A stretch of 64,000 nt of DNA, from contig CAJJAP010000002.1 of assembly GCA_905182185.1 (NCBI GenBank), positions 53,158 through 117,157 of the forward strand. Reading direction: 5' to 3'. A program made the position numbers and the translations under genes. The notes below the pieces were generated by a model that saw only the letters and a list, made by a program, of their open reading frames with translations, had not been told where the DNA came from and did not search any database. Numbering within the stretch: the stretch's first letter is position 1; every line of letters starts with the position of its first letter. The DNA is from an uncultured Candidatus Poseidoniales archaeon. GTDB lineage: Archaea > Thermoplasmatota > Poseidoniia > Poseidoniales > Poseidoniaceae. Positions 26,242 to 37,359 of this stretch are shown one piece after another.

Positions 26242-29200
26242 TCACTTATTTTTGACCCATTGTCCACTGGACGGTTCTCGATAAAACCTGTTACCACTTC
26301 CAGTCGGGAATTCAATCCATTCCTTGCCATCATCGCCCATCGCTCCACGCGTCTCGTATGGTGGAGCATTGGCCTTGGGTTGAGAAATGTTCTCGGATTG
26401 GGTAATGTTCTCGAGTGGTTTTTTACGACTTAAGATATATCCGCTCAACAACAATATGACGAGCAGCACTCCTCCAAGCGTCCCCCATTGAATTACTGAA
26501 GACTCTTCATTGCCACTAGGTACTATGTTGGATTGTTCTTGACTTACCGAACACCCCACCTGATTTGAGAATTCATCAGATGGAGTTTTTGCACACTCAT
26601 CAAGAGCATCGGCAATACCATCATCATCAGAGTCACGTTGCCAACTTGAGCATCCATCCGGTGAAACTTCTGGGTTAGAAGTATCTGGGCAGGAATCATC
26701 TAGATTCAAAACTCCATCCCCGTCATCATCTCGTTGATTCCATGAACAGCCATATGTGTCGACCGTTGCATTACTTTCAGTATTGGGGCAAATATCGGTT
26801 TTTGTACAATTTGAAGGACCTGCTGATGGAGCATTGGTGTTGCAAATAGCATCAGAATCAGCATCGACTTGAAGATCGGAACACCCGACTCCATCAACGG
26901 TTGAGTTGATTTCCAGTTGCGGCGCAAACATCCCAGTAATCATTCACTAAATCTCCATCACTGTCACGTTGCGTTTCACCACAACCTACTGAATCAGCAA
27001 CTTCACCGAGACTTGTGTCAGGGCAAATATCTATGCTGTTTTGTACTGAATCTTCATCTTCATCTTGCTGTTCCCAACTACATCCCGTGCTATCGACAAC
27101 CTTGCCAGATGGTGTGCTTGGGCAGGAGTCTTCTCCAACACAATCCGAAGGCCCACCGCTTGGTGCACCTTCATCGCATATACCGTCAAAATCCTCGTCC
27201 ACCTGTTGGTCTGAACAGCCAACTTCATCAACAATCATGCCAATACCAATGGGTGTATTAAAACACAAATCTTGTTTGTTGAGTACGCCATCTTCATCAT
27301 CGTCTTTTTGTTCCCAACTGCAACCAGTTTCGTCAGAGATTTCACCCAAATTTGTATCTTCGCAGAGGTCTGATGCATCGGCGATCTTGTCGCCATCTGA
27401 ATCACTCTCCCACAAATAGATGCCTGATTCACCCTCTAATTGAATAAGAACTGATGTTTCATCCGGAGAGATGTTTAGGATACCCCCGTGAATATGTTAT
27501 CATTCACATGACATCTGTACTTGATGATGTAATTCTAGACTCTGATCCATGCCGACCTGACAGGTGTCTTCTTGCGGAATTGTCAAATCGGAATTCCAAT
27601 TTGCTTTACCCAGCGCCAGTCAATTAAGGATACATAGAGTAGTTCGCTACTTCTTGAGAATGCCTAGTGAAATATCGATATAACTTTGATTCGCTCTTCC
27701 TATCGACAGACGTTGTTGATATTCAGTGCCAATGTGTTAAGTGAATAGACCTCTGATGTTTTCATCAGTCGCCGTGTGAAATTAGAGTCCCCGTCTGGGG
27801 AAAGAAGCATTGAGTCAAAAGATCCTACCGATTGATTGACTTTGTAACAGATAGCCATCATTGGCATCCCATAGCAATATTTCGCTGCTTACTTGATCCA
27901 ATAAGCGTTGTTCCATCATGAGAAAAGATTAGTATTCTTGGATAATGGTCTTCATCCTCAAATATCTGTAAGGTTGCTGGACTAGGTCGAGCATTTGAGG
28001 GTCTTGCCGAATAAGAATCGTAAGAGCCAAGTAGGAGGCAGCTAAGTCGCGCTCCGTCTGGACTTATGGCATAGCTTCTGATGTAATCACATTCGTCACT
28101 TATCTCATAACTTGGCGAAAGGCTTTGATTTTCAACACTCCCAGATGTAGTAGCCGCAATACGGAATCCTGCCCAATTTGAACTTCCCCAGAATATCAAT
28201 AGCCATTCTCCATTTGGGCTCCATGAATAACTGCTTCTTAGGAATTGGCTCTCATTTTGGAGTGATATCTCGTGAGCAATTGAAAGAGGCTTCGCCCAGA
28301 ATGAGAGATGTTGCCAGAATCGGTGTCGTAGGTTGCAATCACCGAATCCCCCTCTGGAGACCATTGAGGATTGCTACAAGGTCCTCCGTTCCATCGACGG
28401 ATTCTGTACTTGCATGGCCCAAGACAACACATTTGGACAGGCTTCTACATCATACAACGGACAGTTGTCAAGGGAATCTGGAACTCCGTCTCCATCAACA
28501 TCGCGTTGGCTTTTACTGCATCCGTAAATATTGCCAAATTCAGATGATGGGTTTCTGGACAGTATCGTCAGAGTCTGACACTCCATCGCCATCAGTATCA
28601 ATCAATTGGGATTCAGAACACCCAAGATAATTTACACTATCTGAAGTGGACGTTCTCGGGCAGATATCGTCGCGGTCGTTTACTCCGTCTAGGTCGGTGT
28701 CCTTTTGACTGAGGGCACAACCTTTGATATCTGCTTCTTCATCTTCGGGTGTATCGGAACAGAGGTCTTGAACATTAACAATTCCGTCGGAGTCTTCATC
28801 AGGCATCCAGCCAGTCAACACATAACCCAGACCTGATTCGTATCCAGATGTAATTATTTCACTATCATCAGATGAAAACGCACTTTGGTAAACATAAGTA
28901 ATCATCATCTCATCCTCAACTTGTCATCAACCATGATTCCGTAGAATATATTTTGTATCCATCTCCTTCATAGTATACTGTACTAAAAATCACGTGATTA
29001 CCATCCGAGGAAAAAGCAGGATTTTCACCTTCGCTACTAAACAATTGAGAATAGCCTGAACTTGAAAATGCAGATACATATTCATATGAATCTAACAACA
29101 AGAAATCACCGCTAGGGCTAGCAGTCATTCGGCCAGTCAGTTCGGAATCTATATTGAAATTTTGCTTTAGAACCCATTGATAACCAACGAAAGGTATGCT

Positions 29201-29924
29201 TTCATATTCATATTCACTTCCAGAACCATCGTAGTTGAGGTACCACAGAATATCTTCACTGGGATGATGAGCGACAAACTGGCCATTAGAATTGGTTCCA
29301 TCAACCTCATCCCAATCGGGCCCTTCATACATTTTCCCCCCATTACTTCCTGTTGAAATGACCAAGCGTTGCTCATCTCCAGACCATGTTATGTCGTATT
29401 GAAACGTAGTAAGTTCTCATCGTCCGAAGAAACGTCTCCAGAAAATACATGTTGCCAATCAGAGGTTTGGTAGACTTCAAAATATTGATTTTCAATTAAA
29501 ATAAGATATCCTCCATTTGGAGAGAATTCCATTACTCCAAAAGGGTCTTAATTCAGATTGTATTCGATTGTGCTTACAGGGTATTCCAATCTGAATTATG
29601 GTAAATTAAAATCTCAATGGAATAGTAATCCGGAAATAGTCATCGCCAAGTAATCGTTTTTGTTGTCATAAGCCATTTCTGCTAACTGCCATTGTAGGGA
29701 AGTTGTTTGTAAGCAGCCCAATCCCCCTCATAGACTGAGTCGCGACCTGATGTTTCACTGGTTTCAAGTTGCGAAATTACATTATTATCTGCTGGCTGAA
29801 GGGGTGCTATGCAAAGAAGCATGAGCGCTGAAAGAAAGAATGCTAAAACGAAATGTTTGCTTCCTACAAACAAGTTAGAACTGGCGATGTAGCGTTTCCG
29901 AAGGGAACGTTTCTCTTCAGCCAT
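26242..29924 (-). pseudogene. Broken surface protein: beta-propeller plus thrombospondin type 3 repeats
   Basis: Read from 29924 to 26242 across many frames this is one coding region. It has a signal segment (HFVLAFFLSALMLLCIAP), propeller-like repeats (SPNGGYLILI, SPSGDFLLLD, FSSDGNHVIFS, SPDGARLSC, SPNGEWLLIF), then calcium-binding thrombospondin-3 repeats of the form D-x-D-x-DG ending in Cys, a C-terminal membrane helix (GTLGGVLLVILLLSGYIL) and a tail FYREPSSGQW. About ten frame changes and at least one in-frame TAA (near 29550) interrupt it; the stretch 27416-27857 has no long ORF but still reads as propeller fragments in alternating frames. The density of breaks is much higher than in the window's other split genes, so it is probably decayed. 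Confidence 0.7.
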
Positions 29925-29938
29925 GATGTATTGACTAT

Positions 29939-29984
29939 AAACGGGATTAAGTTTTTTTCCTGGATTAATTTGTTTAAGCGCTGA
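29939..29984 (+). repeat. 46-bp repeat, right copy
   Basis: Encodes NGIKFFSWINLFKR-stop in the plus direction but lacks the rest of the small gene. On the other strand it forms the upstream region of the broken surface gene, including an AT-rich segment at TATA distance from that gene's ATG. Confidence 0.55.
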
Positions 29985-30117
29985 GCGCTGAATTATACCG
30001 CTATCGGCTTAGATAAACCCCACCTTATTCATTGATATATCAGTGGCAATGCGATATATTTTAGTGGGTGTTAATCATTTGTCTGTGGCAACTTTTTGAC
30101 ACGAACATAAACAGTGA

Positions 30118-30124
30118 TTTATTA
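30118..30124 (+). promoter_or_regulatory. Possible TATA box of the ABC operon
   Basis: TTTATTA lies 32 nt before the ATG at 30153, which would give a leader of only a few bases. Confidence 0.35.
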
Positions 30125-30152
30125 ACCACTCAATTAAGGATTTTTGGTTGCT

Positions 30153-30878
30153 ATGCTAGTTGTTGATGATTTGAAGAAGGGATTCGGCTCTGGTAGCAGC
30201 CGTTTAGAGGTGCTGAAGGGAGTATCCATGGAAATGAAGCCTGGTGAATTAGTTGCTCTAATGGGGCCATCAGGTTGTGGAAAATCAACCCTCCTCAATA
30301 TCATTGGCGGATTATTGCCTGCGGAGCGTGGTGAAATCATTCTCAAGGGTCGAAAATATGGATTGAAAAACCCTTCAAATGTTGTTGATGTTAGGCGCGA
30401 ATATGTTGGATGGATTTTTCAAGACTTTCACCTCTTAGACAATCTTTCTGCAATAGATAATGTGGCAATGGCACTTGAGTTATCTGGAATGCCATCTTTA
30501 GAGGCTGAGGACGCTGCACGCATTGCATTAGTGAAAGTCGGACTTGAAGATAGAATGGAGCACATTCCAGATCAACTATCTGGCGGTCAGCAGCAACGCG
30601 TTGCTATCGCTAGGGCAATTGCCGGTAACCGGCCTTTGCTTCTTGCTGATGAACCAACAGGGAATTTAGATATTGCCAGTGGTAAAGAAGTATTACAATT
30701 ATTCAAAGACCTTTGTCATGATAAAGAAAACCCAATTTCTATTCTGATGGTTACACATGACCCGAATCTAGCATCAAACGCAGACAGAATGTTATTACTA
30801 ACAGATGGAATGACTAAAGCATCCGATATTCGTTCTGCTTGGGGCTTGGATGAAGATGAAGGAGGCGAAGAAGAATGA
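30153..30878 (+). CDS. ABC transporter ATP-binding protein, MacB/LolD type
   Basis: The ATG at 30153 is preferred over a TTG three codons earlier, giving 241 residues. Walker A is GPSGCGKST, the signature [17 protein letters not shown], Walker B LLLADEPTGNLD and the switch His in VTHDP. The sequence belongs to the MacB/LolD/FtsE group, which powers mechanotransmission or lipoprotein export rather than solute uptake. Its stop overlaps the start of the permease gene (ATGA). A second ATPase follows the permease, so the complex may use one or both. Confidence 0.88.
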   Translation: MLVVDDLKKGFGSGSSRLEVLKGVSMEMKPGELVALMGPSGCGKSTLLNIIGGLLPAERGEIILKGRKYGLKNPSNVVDVRREYVGWIFQDFHLLDNLSAIDNVAMALELSGMPSLEAEDAARIALVKVGLEDRMEHIPDQLSGGQQQRVAIARAIAGNRPLLLADEPTGNLDIASGKEVLQLFKDLCHDKENPISILMVTHDPNLASNADRMLLLTDGMTKASDIRSAWGLDEDEGGEEE

Positions 30879-33800
30879 CCAAAGCAGATATTTCTTTGCA
30901 GTTGGAATCTTCTGACTTTGCACCTTCACAGAGTTTGCCTAAGCGAATTATGCACAAAGTAACTGAAACTCCTGGAAAACTTCGCCTTGCTGGTTTGAGT
31001 GCTTGGCGCGGTAAAGAACGGGGTTTAGCAGTTATTGCAGGTGTTTTCCTTGCTTCTCTTGTCATCACCACCGTTCTTTCGTACGGTGTTGGTCTTTCAC
31101 AACTTTTCTTTGAAGAATCGCTCAAAAATGAGCCATTCGATGCTAAAATAGAATTTGCTCGAACCCCTGTAGAAAATTCTACCGGTTGGTCGAACAATAC
31201 CAGCACAATGACGAGTGTGTGCGACGAGTTGATGGAGGAATTCACCGAATTCAGCGATTGTACTCTTGTCTTAGGACGTCAAGGTATTCACAGTGGGGGC
31301 TTTTTCAATCAAGAATTTGTTGTTGCTCAGCCTCTTGAAATGGTAGCGATTACCGATGATGCAAACCCATATTGGGGCAACGTTACGTTTGATTATCCAG
31401 AACTTGGCGACGCAGGTCCACCAATTTCCAACATGCGTTCGGTTCGCTTTTTAGGACCTGAAGCCTTTGATGGTGAATTTGCTGACAGATTAGGTGAGAA
31501 CATCATAGCAGGAATGGGAGAGTGGCCATCACCAGAAAATGTCAGTGCTCAACGCGGTGTCATTCTACCTTCGACCGTTGCTTCAGAAGCAAAAGCCAAT
31601 GTTGGTGATGTCCTTGACTCTCTCTCGTTCCATTATGTCGTTGATGAATCGACGCTGTTCGAAGGGACTGTTACCAATGAAAACTGCGACGGTGAAGTAA
31701 CTCCTGAGGAGAATGAAATGGTGTACTGTCGGATGGAAATGACAGCGACCAATTTGACGGTTCTTGGAATCTATGACCCATGGGACTTCGGCAATCCAAC
31801 CCTTGGTCCAAATCCAATCTTTACGACTTGGGAGGTACTTGAAGAATCCCAGCGTGCTGCTTTGATGGATAATGACCACATGTACCTCGGTGTCACCATT
31901 GACCAGGGGCAATTGCCGACAACGTCTACTGCAGATGCAGCAGAATGGCTTGAAGACCTTGGAACTCGCGTACAGGCTGGAAATTACACCGATGAAGGAA
32001 TTGAACTGTATTACACTGATATCGTCAGTGGAACCATCCTTTTCCTCAATATCTTCCTTGGCTTGATTCAGATTTTCGATTATATTATCATGATCCCAAT
32101 TGTTATTCTTTCAATTTCTGTATTGATTTATGGATTGGTACTCTCGCTGGAACAGCGGCGTAGAGAAGTCAGTATACATCGTGTAATAGGTGCAGATGCC
32201 ACGAGCCTACAAAGTATGGTGCTGTTAGAATTGTTCGTCATGTCTTCTGTAGCCTGGTTGGCAGGATACCTTCTCGCTTTATTTGCAGTCCCAATCGTTC
32301 TTTCAGCAGTCGGGTTCATGGAATTTAGAACCGGCGACTTTGATGTTAATCCAACTTTAAGTATCGGTGCAACTATTTTCACTGCAGTAACAACCCTCGG
32401 TCTTGCTATGCTATTCGGCCGCAGCCGTGCCCGTGATTTCATAGAGCTTGAAATCGAAGAAGGAGTGCGAAAAACTTCAGCCAAAACAGAACCAAAACGC
32501 TGGCTTCACTGGCTTGCGTTCCTATTTGGAATGATCTCAGTTACCGATACGTGGCTCGAAATAAATGTTAATGAAGATGGTCTTGTTTCCAATTTCTTCA
32601 TCGAAGGACTACTGGGGATTTTTGGTCCGTTTGCACTTTGGATAGGCGGAGCGCTTCTTCTCGGTAGAATTGGTGCCAAGGGTCCACAGATAATGCAACT
32701 AATATTCGGGCGAACATCTCTGTTAAAGGATGTAAAACGTGGTCTTAAAGGTTCAGGTTCAACAGAATCTGTAAACCGACTTGCTGTTATTATGCTACTT
32801 ACTCTTTCAATTGTCACACTCGCAGCAGTTCAAGGCTATACGGGAACATTGGTTGATGAGAAGACCACCGATGCAACCGTTGGTTCTGATTTGAAAATCA
32901 CTCTTGAGCAAGAATATAATGAGGCACAATTGCTTGATTTTATCTCAAACTTTACCGATGGTGATGTTACATCTATTGCTACAACAGTGCCAACTCTTGG
33001 TAAAGCAATTAACGAGCAACTCTTCTTATCCGATTCTAACGGTGGAGATAAATTACAAACATGGGTATTACTAGATGGTAATGAAGATGTATTGCAATGG
33101 AGCGAACAAGCATTGCCAGGAACAGATGTTGATGCAGCCATTGCAGCCTACCGCAACGGTGGTTTTAGTGCTGGAGAAGATGCTGCGTATTCATTGGATA
33201 TTGCAGGTTCTGGTCGAGGCGATGAAAACCGTCTTGATGATGTATTACTCAAACCAACGAGTGCTCAGAGTGAAAATGTATCTTTTACTTGGGAAGAACT
33301 TACCTTAAATTTCTCTACAGGGGGAACAACTCAACCAAACGCTATGGATCTCTTCATAGCCTATTCATCACTGATGGAGGGTGATTGGTCTGGATTAAAT
33401 CTATCCGGACAAAATTTAAGCGGACGAGATTTCGGTCCGGTTGACCTTACAGGAACTGACCTTTCGAATGCAAACCTTGCAGGGGCAAACCTCAGCCAAT
33501 CCTTGTTCTATAATACCAATTTGCAAGGTGCGGACCTTTCAGGTGCTAACCTCCGAGGGGCCATAATTGTGAATTTCGGAGGAGGTTCGTTAGAAGGTGC
33601 GAATCTCATTGGAGCTGATATGACTGGAGTCTTTGGAATCGCAGATATTTCAACTGCAAATCTCGGTAATGCAACCTGTCCAGATGGTACATCAGCAGAT
33701 GAAAATAATTGTTCAATGCAACTTGCATCATTGGATTTGCAAACGCCGCCAGCCCCTTGCAGCCCCACTCTTTTTGGCAGGTTCATCTGTTCAAATTGTC

Positions 33801-34535
33801 ATAACACCACATACTAGCAGCATGTATTACATGGGAGTCCATGAGTATATTCCAGGTGTTAGTTCGGCAACCATGAGTTCGTCTCTCATTATTGGAGAGG
33901 CATCATGGCAATCACTCGTTGGGCCAGACGCTGTTGCCAACTATACTTCGTCGGTTTGGATTGTCAATGTCGAGGGAGTTAGTGGTGATTCTCTTGAAGC
34001 ACTTGCATCAACGTTATCGGCTGATTTCAGAGTCTCCAGCGTTTTGGATTGGTCAAGTTCGCACAAGAGTGTTGAGCGGGACGGAGGACTTATCTTTGGA
34101 ACGCCTGGTCTACTTTCATTACAATTCGTTGTGGCTAGTATTGCTGCAGTCGCATCAAGTTTCGTGTTTTTATCCTTGGTATTGAGTCAACGTCAGAAAG
34201 AATTGGCAGTCCTCCAAGCGATCGGGGCATCTCCAAACCAAATCATTCGGTTAGTGTTGTTCGAGATTCTTTCCATCGTCATGGTTTCAATGGCACTTGG
34301 TATTGTTCTTGGAATAGGAGTGGCACTTTCATTCAACGGTTTCTTTGACATATTTGGATTCATATTCCAAATTTTCGGGGGCTCATCAACATCTATTGAA
34401 CGAACCTTGGTCTATCCGTGGTATCAATTGTTACTTGTGTCATTATCTGTATTTGCTGCAGTTGTTATTGCATTATTGGTGACAACTCGTAAATCCTTGA
34501 AATCTGACTTAGCCAGTGTGCTGAAGGGGGAGTGA
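30875..34535 (+). CDS. MacB/FtsX-type ABC permease with extracellular pentapeptide repeats (one frameshift)
   Basis: Two ORFs form one protein of about 1,220 residues; removing one T from the TTTTT near 33770-33775 restores the frame in PTLFLAGSSV. The N-terminal membrane helix (GLAVIAGVFLASLVITTVL) is followed by a 330-residue outer domain, a three- or four-helix FtsX domain (near residues 390-510), a second domain, more helices, and a C-terminal FtsX domain with the usual VFLSLVLSQRQKELAVLQAIGAS. Within the last outer loop (about residues 835-930) runs a pentapeptide-repeat solenoid (A/L-D/N-L-S/x motif: NLSGQNLSGRDF, NANLAGANLS, GADLSGANLRGA), which is not a usual part of these permeases. 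It likely forms a complex with the flanking ATPases. Confidence 0.82.
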
Positions 34536-34537
34536 AG

Positions 34538-35512
34538 ATGAAAGAAAGTATATTACAAGCATCCGGGCTTTACCACGTCTATGAATCAAAGGCTGAAGAT
34601 GGCAATGTAGTTGCTTTACGTGGATTACATCTTGACATGAAAGAAGGTGAAGCAATAGCAGTTGTTGGTCCATCAGGTTCAGGTAAATCCACTTTGATGA
34701 AGTGCCTTGGTGGTTTGATGAAAGCCAGCGCAGGTTCGGTATCATTAGCCGGAAAGAACATGACTAGGCTGACAGGAAAGGAATTGGTGACACTACGTCA
34801 AAAGACAGTATCATTCATCTTCCAAGAAGGTAATTTATTGCCGAATCTGAATGCTAGAGATAATGTTGCACAACCATTACGTCACCAAGGAGTATCCTCT
34901 CGTAAGTCCTTGAAATTAGCAGATTCGATGTTGGACCGTCTTGGCATCCTTCCTAGGGCTTATGCACTACCAAAGATGCTCAGCGGTGGTGAGCAACAAC
35001 GAGTTGCTATTGCACGTGCTCTGATTACTAACCCACGGCTTATTTTTGCAGATGAGCCTACAGGAGCACTCGATCCAGTAACTAGCCGGGAAGTTCTTGG
35101 TATGTTCAAAGACCTACATCAAAACGAAGGGGTTTCATTCTTTATTGTGACTCATTCAAAGGAAGTAGCATCATTTGCAAATCGTTCTTTAGAATTGCGA
35201 GATGGTCGCTTTGTCGCTGAACACGGTGATGATGTTGATGTTGAAGATTTGAGTAAGGATAGAGAATTGATTATTGATGAAACTGGTACAGTTACACTAC
35301 CTCCAGACTTACTGGTGAAACTTGGTGGAGCTGGCCGTTATACTGTTGGAAATGTCAGCAGTGGAACTCTTACATTACAAGGCGAAGCGATTGAATCGAT
35401 GGGCAAGATGGAACTTGCTAGTGCATGCCCTGCATGCAAGCATGATTACGCTGATAGCGAAGACCAACTATGCCCATCTTGTGGTTCAAGCCGACCGATG
35501 GTTGAGGTTTAG
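34538..35512 (+). CDS. ABC transporter ATP-binding protein with C-terminal zinc ribbon
   Basis: The ATG at 34538 lies next to the permease stop. The 324-residue protein has Walker [10 protein letters not shown], signature [16 protein letters not shown], Walker [13 protein letters not shown] and VTHSK, as in MacB-type ATPases. Beyond the usual end it carries about 90 extra residues with a [14 protein letters not shown] segment and a terminal ribbon [19 protein letters not shown]. The tail may serve a regulatory or scaffold function; it is unusual for the family. Confidence 0.87.
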   Translation: MKESILQASGLYHVYESKAEDGNVVALRGLHLDMKEGEAIAVVGPSGSGKSTLMKCLGGLMKASAGSVSLAGKNMTRLTGKELVTLRQKTVSFIFQEGNLLPNLNARDNVAQPLRHQGVSSRKSLKLADSMLDRLGILPRAYALPKMLSGGEQQRVAIARALITNPRLIFADEPTGALDPVTSREVLGMFKDLHQNEGVSFFIVTHSKEVASFANRSLELRDGRFVAEHGDDVDVEDLSKDRELIIDETGTVTLPPDLLVKLGGAGRYTVGNVSSGTLTLQGEAIESMGKMELASACPACKHDYADSEDQLCPSCGSSRPMVEV

Positions 35513-35514
35513 AA

Positions 35515-35802
35515 ATGAAAAGAGTTGTAACTATTTTAGGATATTTAGAAGGACTTTCTTTCTTGATTTTACTAGGTTATGCTATGCCTATGAAGTACTT
35601 GTTTGACGACCCTGCACCTGTGTCACTATTTGGCGCAGTGCATGGTTTTTTGTTTGTAGTATATGTCGCAGCATTATTTTTCGGTGTTGGTAAACATTGG
35701 AATAGCCGAGCCTTGATACACGGATTTGCAGCAGCGGTATTGCCAGCAGGCCCATTTATCTTCAATAGTAGGTTAGACTCTGGAAATTATAAGTTACAAT
35801 GA
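35515..35802 (+). CDS. DUF3817 small membrane protein
   Basis: A 95-residue protein with three hydrophobic helices matching the DUF3817 pattern (LGYLEGLSFLILLGYAMPMKY, AVHGFLFVVYVAALF, AAAVLPAGPFIF). The family is widespread and of unknown function. It begins two bases after the ATPase stop and is probably co-transcribed. Confidence 0.75.
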   Translation: MKRVVTILGYLEGLSFLILLGYAMPMKYLFDDPAPVSLFGAVHGFLFVVYVAALFFGVGKHWNSRALIHGFAAAVLPAGPFIFNSRLDSGNYKLQ

Positions 35803-36162
35803 TTATACTTTAACGCCTTCAGGCCAAAGCACAAGAATCAAAGTTTTCCCCCGAGTTTTTGGGGTATGAGTTGTATTTCTATCCATCCAAACTAGCGATC
35901 CTGTAGGATAAGTTCCACTTTCATCCCATACTTCTCCTTCGAGCACTAGGTATGCTTCTCCACCAGGATGTGTATGGGGCATGAAAGCATCGACCTCAAC
36001 TTCAGAATCTGCCTCATACAGTACAAGTGAACAAGCATCTTCTCTGTGAAGTCTTCCAAGACGAACTCCAGTTCCGAAATCTTTCCACTTGACATTTTCA
36101 TTGAGCCACTCTCTGTCGATGTTAAATCCGAGCCAATTTGCCATGTCGTGGGTGAAGACCAT
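35803..36162 (-). CDS. Cupin-domain protein, ChrR-like
   Basis: A 119-residue protein. The cupin metal site is clear: HTHPGGEAYLVLEGEVWDE followed by the second motif YPTGSLVWMDRNTTHTP, so a metal is probably held by the His and Glu residues. The pattern resembles the C-terminal cupin of the anti-sigma factor ChrR and small stand-alone relatives. The function is unknown. An ATG at 36144 is an alternative start. Confidence 0.72.
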   Translation of the reverse strand: MVFTHDMANWLGFNIDREWLNENVKWKDFGTGVRLGRLHREDACSLVLYEADSEVEVDAFMPHTHPGGEAYLVLEGEVWDESGTYPTGSLVWMDRNTTHTPKTRGKTLILVLWPEGVKV

Positions 36163-36210
36163 GTATTGCCGAAGAGGGTCAATTTACCCCCTATAGGTGA
36201 CTACTTCGCA

Positions 36211-36216
36211 TTATAT
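36211..36216 (+). promoter_or_regulatory. TATA box of the small-gene island
   Basis: TTATAT is centred 26 nt before the ATG at 36240 and indicates a leaderless start there rather than at the ATG two codons earlier. Confidence 0.5.
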
Positions 36217-36239
36217 GCATTACCTCCATAGGATTGTTC

Positions 36240-36515
36240 ATGGCGGGTAAAAAAGGAGTCGACAAAGTGTCAACTGGATTAACATCTCTAATCGATGAGT
36301 TCACTAGTTCAATAAAAGAACTAGTAAATGCTGGAGAAGAGACTGTGATTCACCTTGCAGTAGGTGGAGGACGGGTAATCAGTGCTCTGGTTGATGCAAC
36401 AGGTTCGGTCACCAAAATTGGAATAGAGACAGCTGAAAACGTGGTTGGTTCTGTTGCAGGTGGAGTTTTACGTGTTGTAAAAAAAACAGATGAAGATAAG
36501 GAGGAAAAAGAATGA
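36240..36515 (+). CDS. Small amphipathic glycine-rich protein (island gene 1)
   Basis: A 91-residue protein, start fixed by the TATA box. It appears helical with amphipathic and glycine-zipper-like stretches (AVGGGRVISALVDATGSVTKIGIETAENVVGSVAGGVL) and a charged end. It resembles phasin-like or membrane-surface proteins only in general character; no family is recognised. The stop overlaps the next start (ATGA). Confidence 0.55.
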   Translation: MAGKKGVDKVSTGLTSLIDEFTSSIKELVNAGEETVIHLAVGGGRVISALVDATGSVTKIGIETAENVVGSVAGGVLRVVKKTDEDKEEKE

Positions 36516-36718
36516 TAGGAATTGGAAGATTATTGACAGGAAGCGCTTTGACGATGGCTGGGGGATACCTAATTGGTGTTGCTCATAGCAGTTATCGTCA
36601 TTATTATAATAGATATGCAGCAGATGAAGATCTAAGACAAAGAGGTTCCATCCAGGAAGTTTTTGTTGTTGGTGGAACTGAAACTGAGATTAAAACTACA
36701 AGGAGAGGAAAGAAGTGA
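36512..36718 (+). CDS. Small membrane protein (island gene 2)
   Basis: A 68-residue product with one hydrophobic glycine-rich helix (GRLLTGSALTMAGGYLIGVAH) and a basic tail (KTTRRGKK). It overlaps both neighbours by four bases (ATGA before, GTGA after), so it is translated as part of the operon. Function unknown. Confidence 0.5.
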   Translation: MIGIGRLLTGSALTMAGGYLIGVAHSSYRHYYNRYAADEDLRQRGSIQEVFVVGGTETEIKTTRRGKK

Positions 36719-36900
36719 TTCCAATACTTGCTGGATATGGAATAGCTATCGCACTCGGTACCGCATATGCTGTATCACAAGGTGCTTCAGCCGGTTCAGG
36801 TTATGCTTTTGGAAGAAAGTCAGGACGCATAGTTTGTGAAAAACTTGATGTGTTCGAAGGCCGACTTAAAGAATTGATCAAATTACCTGTAAATGAATAA
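36715..36900 (+). CDS. Small membrane protein (island gene 3)
   Basis: A 61-residue product with a GTG start overlapping the previous stop. One hydrophobic helix with small residues (ILAGYGIAIALGTAYAVSQGASAG) is followed by a soluble helix containing a single Cys. Together with island gene 2 it looks like a pair of glycine-zipper membrane peptides. Confidence 0.5.
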   Translation: MIPILAGYGIAIALGTAYAVSQGASAGSGYAFGRKSGRIVCEKLDVFEGRLKELIKLPVNE

Positions 36901-36915
36901 GTAAAAGGTGAACAA

Positions 36916-37317
36916 ATGCTGACATACCGAACAATGCTAAGAACAATAGTCAAGAGTTTTAACTCGGGATTAAGTTTTGCAGAAGGTATAATCAATCCGT
37001 ATATACACCTGAATGTTAACACTAATTGGGGCACTCATGATTGGTCTGAACTTGAAAAGGCCAAGAGAAAAAACTCACCTGAGTTGGGTTTAATTTTTGC
37101 CTGGAAATTATTAGAAAAGGAAGCTAATAGTAAGGAGCATCCTTTCATTGAGGCTGTAATAAAGAAGTTAAAACTTAGTAAAAAAGAGAACGATCGTCTG
37201 CAAAATATCAGAAAAGAAAGAAATCTTTTCACCCATGATATCGCTGAAAAAACAATATTCACTTGGTCGGATGTTGAGTTTATTATCGGCGTTGCCTACA
37301 AAATGAATACTGCATAG
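36916..37317 (+). CDS. HEPN-like helical protein (candidate RNase)
   Basis: A 133-residue, mostly helical and lysine-rich protein preceded by an AAAGGTGA ribosome site. Near the C-terminus it has RNLFTH (residues 102-107), which fits the HEPN RNase motif R-[N]-xxx-H, within IRKERNLFTHDIAEKT and before a final helix WSDVEFIIGVAY. HEPN proteins are typical toxins or tRNA-nuclease effectors in prokaryotic stress and defence systems. No nucleotidyltransferase partner is present, which would be usual for a HEPN/MNT pair. The call is from one motif and overall helicity. Confidence 0.45.
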   Translation: MLTYRTMLRTIVKSFNSGLSFAEGIINPYIHLNVNTNWGTHDWSELEKAKRKNSPELGLIFAWKLLEKEANSKEHPFIEAVIKKLKLSKKENDRLQNIRKERNLFTHDIAEKTIFTWSDVEFIIGVAYKMNTA

Positions 37318-37359
37318 AGAATGTTAATGGCATAGAATTGTAACGTAAGGTTGATTGGT

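Noticed and set aside
32128..32484. Minus-strand ORFs inside the ABC permease gene
   Set aside because: Antisense to a recognisable permease; no protein-like character.
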